Made by a program: the position numbers and the translations under genes
DNA from: Mucilaginibacter sp. OK098
GTDB lineage: Bacteria; Bacteroidota; Bacteroidia; Sphingobacteriales; Sphingobacteriaceae
NCBI RefSeq assembly: GCF_900142915.1
Contig: NZ_FRCM01000004.1
Location: 124,001 to 188,000, forward strand
Direction of reading: 5' to 3'
DNA: 64,000 bases
Shown: positions 62,134 through 64,000 of the stretch, piece by piece
How positions within the stretch are numbered: position 1 is the first letter of the stretch
How the letters are laid out: every line of letters begins with the position of its first letter
Notes under the pieces: model-generated
Told to the model about the DNA's origin: nothing
What the model saw: the letters and a program-made list of their open reading frames with translations, nothing else
The model's database searches: none

Positions 62134-64000
62134 TTAGAGGTTAAGTTGAAGGCCACCGGTTATAGTTTTAAGTGTAGGAATCCCATAGAAATTTTGGGTT
62201 TCCGGATCATTTCCTTTGTAGCTAGTGATGGTAAATAGGTTTTGCGCATTAGCATAAATGCGGATGGATTTAACTGAAAGTTTTTTCAATACTCCTGCCG
62301 GTAATAAATAAGACAATGACACGGTTTTTACCCTGAGATAAGATGCATCGCTGTAAATTCCATCCGATTGTGTAAAATTGTTGTACGCTGTAGCCGCATC
62401 GTTGTACTGCGACGCAAACTTTTGAAAGGTCGCGTTATCACCTTCTTTTGTCCATCTTGCAGATAATAGCGCTGCTGGTTGATTAAACTCCCAGCCGGGT
62501 ACACCATTAAGCTGCCCTAAGTAATTGATACCAAACTGTTTTTTAAATTCCAGGAAAACCGTAAGTTGCAAATTTTTGTAAGTGAAGAAATTTTGAAGTC
62601 CTCCATAAAACTTAGGATCGAGATTGCCGACATTATAATAATCATTAAAACTACCGCTAGCTGGTAACTGAGGGGTATCCGTTATTATTCCTGTGGCATC
62701 ATAAAACTGGAATAATCCGGTTTGTTGATTTACACCTGCAGACTTAAATTTATTAAGCACAGAAATTGACTGTCCAACAATATAGGTAGTTGCATAACTC
62801 GAAGTTGATAGTCCTGGAAAGGATAGTAGTTTGTTTTTAGGTACGGTGGCATTAAATGCTGCATTCCAGGTAAATGATTTTGATTGAATTATCTTACCCT
62901 GTAGTGAAAATTCCCATCCTGTGTTTTGAACTAGCGCAGGTGAGTTTTCTACAACGGTATTAAACCCGGTTTGGGTTGGTAGCTGATATTGTATCAATTG
63001 ATTACCTGTCCTGTTCATGAACCATGCTGATGTTAACAGAATCCTGTCCTGAAGAAATCCCAGCTCTAACCCCAATTCTAATTTTTTCGTGGTAGCCCAG
63101 CTAAACTGGTCATTTGCGAGATTTTGTGGTAGATAGCCCAATACATTATTATATCCATAAGTAGTTGGAGCCCATCTGGAAATAAAATTATAATCACCAA
63201 TCGCATCACTACCGGTTATCCCATAACTTGCGCGTAGCTTACCATAGCTGATAGTTGGTAGATGCTCTTTAAAAAGTCCTTCTTCACTAAATAACCATCC
63301 GGCACCTACCGAACCGAAATTACCAAACTGCTTGCCAGGCCCAAACCTGCTGGAACCGTCTCGTCTTCCGTTAATATCGATGATATACTTGCTATCCCAT
63401 CTAAAATTAAACCTTGCGAAAAGCGCCGTGTATTTATATTCAAACGATCCATCTGATGCGGTTTGGGTGGGTGCGCCGGAAATTGAATGGATTAGATCAT
63501 CATTGATATATCCAAGTCCCTCTACCTGGGTAGTATTATTAGAATTTTTCTGAAAGGTACTCCCTGCCAAAAATGAATAGAGCGCCTTTTTAAAGGTGTT
63601 TTTATACTCCAATTGCGGTTCGATTATCCATGTTGTAAACTCATTGGTGCCAAAATTCGCTGTAGCTTGTGGATTGTAAGCAGGATTTTGACTCGCAAAC
63701 GGTGTAGCAGAGTATTCCTTATTCTGATAGGTACCATACCCTAAACTTGTTCTTATGGTCAATCCCCTAATGAGTTCGTAGGAAAGTAAAAGGTTACTGT
63801 TCAACGATGTATTACTAACGGTATACTCCTGTTTAAAAGAGCTGTAGGGATTGGAAGATGCATACGAACCATCAAGCGGAACGCCATTGTAATTCCATAA
63901 TAAATTACCATTTGCATCTACGGGATTAGGATAATTAGGCTCTAGTGAGTAGGCAGTTAAAAGGTTCTGACTGGCTGAAGAACTGTTTTTATCATAGGAA
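62134..64000 (-). CDS. SusC/RagA-family TonB-dependent receptor, partial (5' end beyond the window)
   Basis: The minus-strand frame is open from the stop at 62134 to the window edge at 64000, so at least 621 aa are visible and the N-terminal signal, CarboxypepD-reg and plug domains lie outside. What remains is the C-terminal part of the beta-barrel, with FARFNFRWDSKYIIDINGRR and the closing strands SIRIYANAQNLFTITSYKGN and TLKTITGGLQLNL. Methionine-like starts inside are not real starts. It pairs with the SusD gene 5 bp downstream. Confidence 0.92.
   Translation of the reverse strand, partial: SYDKNSSSASQNLLTAYSLEPNYPNPVDANGNLLWNYNGVPLDGSYASSNPYSSFKQEYTVSNTSLNSNLLLSYELIRGLTIRTSLGYGTYQNKEYSATPFASQNPAYNPQATANFGTNEFTTWIIEPQLEYKNTFKKALYSFLAGSTFQKNSNNTTQVEGLGYINDDLIHSISGAPTQTASDGSFEYKYTALFARFNFRWDSKYIIDINGRRDGSSRFGPGKQFGNFGSVGAGWLFSEEGLFKEHLPTISYGKLRASYGITGSDAIGDYNFISRWAPTTYGYNNVLGYLPQNLANDQFSWATTKKLELGLELGFLQDRILLTSAWFMNRTGNQLIQYQLPTQTGFNTVVENSPALVQNTGWEFSLQGKIIQSKSFTWNAAFNATVPKNKLLSFPGLSTSSYATTYIVGQSISVLNKFKSAGVNQQTGLFQFYDATGIITDTPQLPASGSFNDYYNVGNLDPKFYGGLQNFFTYKNLQLTVFLEFKKQFGINYLGQLNGVPGWEFNQPAALLSARWTKEGDNATFQKFASQYNDAATAYNNFTQSDGIYSDASYLRVKTVSLSYLLPAGVLKKLSVKSIRIYANAQNLFTITSYKGNDPETQNFYGIPTLKTITGGLQLNL

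Overview
The window looks like chromosome of a Bacteroidetes bacterium, most like the Sphingobacteriaceae (Mucilaginibacter or Pedobacter type). The basis is two SusC/SusD pairs, a FecR/ECF sigma switch, Bacteroidetes-only families (DUF4133, DUF4134, DUF4138, a DUF6520-like peptide), a TTTG/TAnnTTTG-type promoter and the lack of strong Shine-Dalgarno sites. No rRNA, complete tRNA, CRISPR array or insertion sequence was seen.

Layout. 0.2-9.3 kb: a TPR sensor kinase, then a minus-strand surface-signalling locus (ECF sigma factor, FecR anti-sigma, SusC with an STN domain, SusD). 9.6-19.1 kb: mostly host genes (PIF1-like helicase, LytS/LytTR pair with an ABC transporter, small envelope proteins). 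A VOC gene here is bracketed by two copies of a ~110 bp repeat. Two tRNA-His 3'-end fragments lie 982 bp apart at 18.55 and 19.53 kb. The second keeps a terminator and sits beside arm-type repeats, so it is a likely edge of an integrated element.

19.8-32.6 kb: a defence island. Three minus-strand genes look like one operon: a 2091-aa protein (Cap4-like nuclease plus STAND/NACHT NTPase), a ~229-aa helical protein of unknown role, and a 1410-aa protein (Mrr-like nuclease plus STAND/NACHT NTPase). A frameshifted AbiC-type abortive-infection gene diverges from them. 32.9-34.3 kb: a histone H1-like protein and a HEPN/Toprim protein.

34.4-56 kb: the conjugation module of a CTnDOT-like integrative conjugative element, on the minus strand. 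It runs from regulators and a Toprim protein through MobA, MobB relaxase, ParA, TraE/F/G, three paralogous periplasmic proteins, TraJ/K/M/N and the coupling protein to an M23 peptidase and ArdC, and ends at a strong terminator at 34.4 kb. No integrase is present in the window. 56-64 kb: an RteC-like protein, an alpha-oxoamine synthase, a Crp-type regulator, a MauE/DoxX membrane protein with a small secreted peptide, and a second SusD/SusC pair cut by the right edge.

Most striking observation: the whole mobA-mobB intergenic region (53304-53599) is built from 37 consecutive, mostly different octamers in strict 8-bp phase. On the minus strand every one begins with G, with consensus G-N-T-A-Y-N-N-N. 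It is non-coding, is not a simple tandem repeat, and matches no feature class I know. A long hairpin just upstream of mobA is the best oriT candidate.
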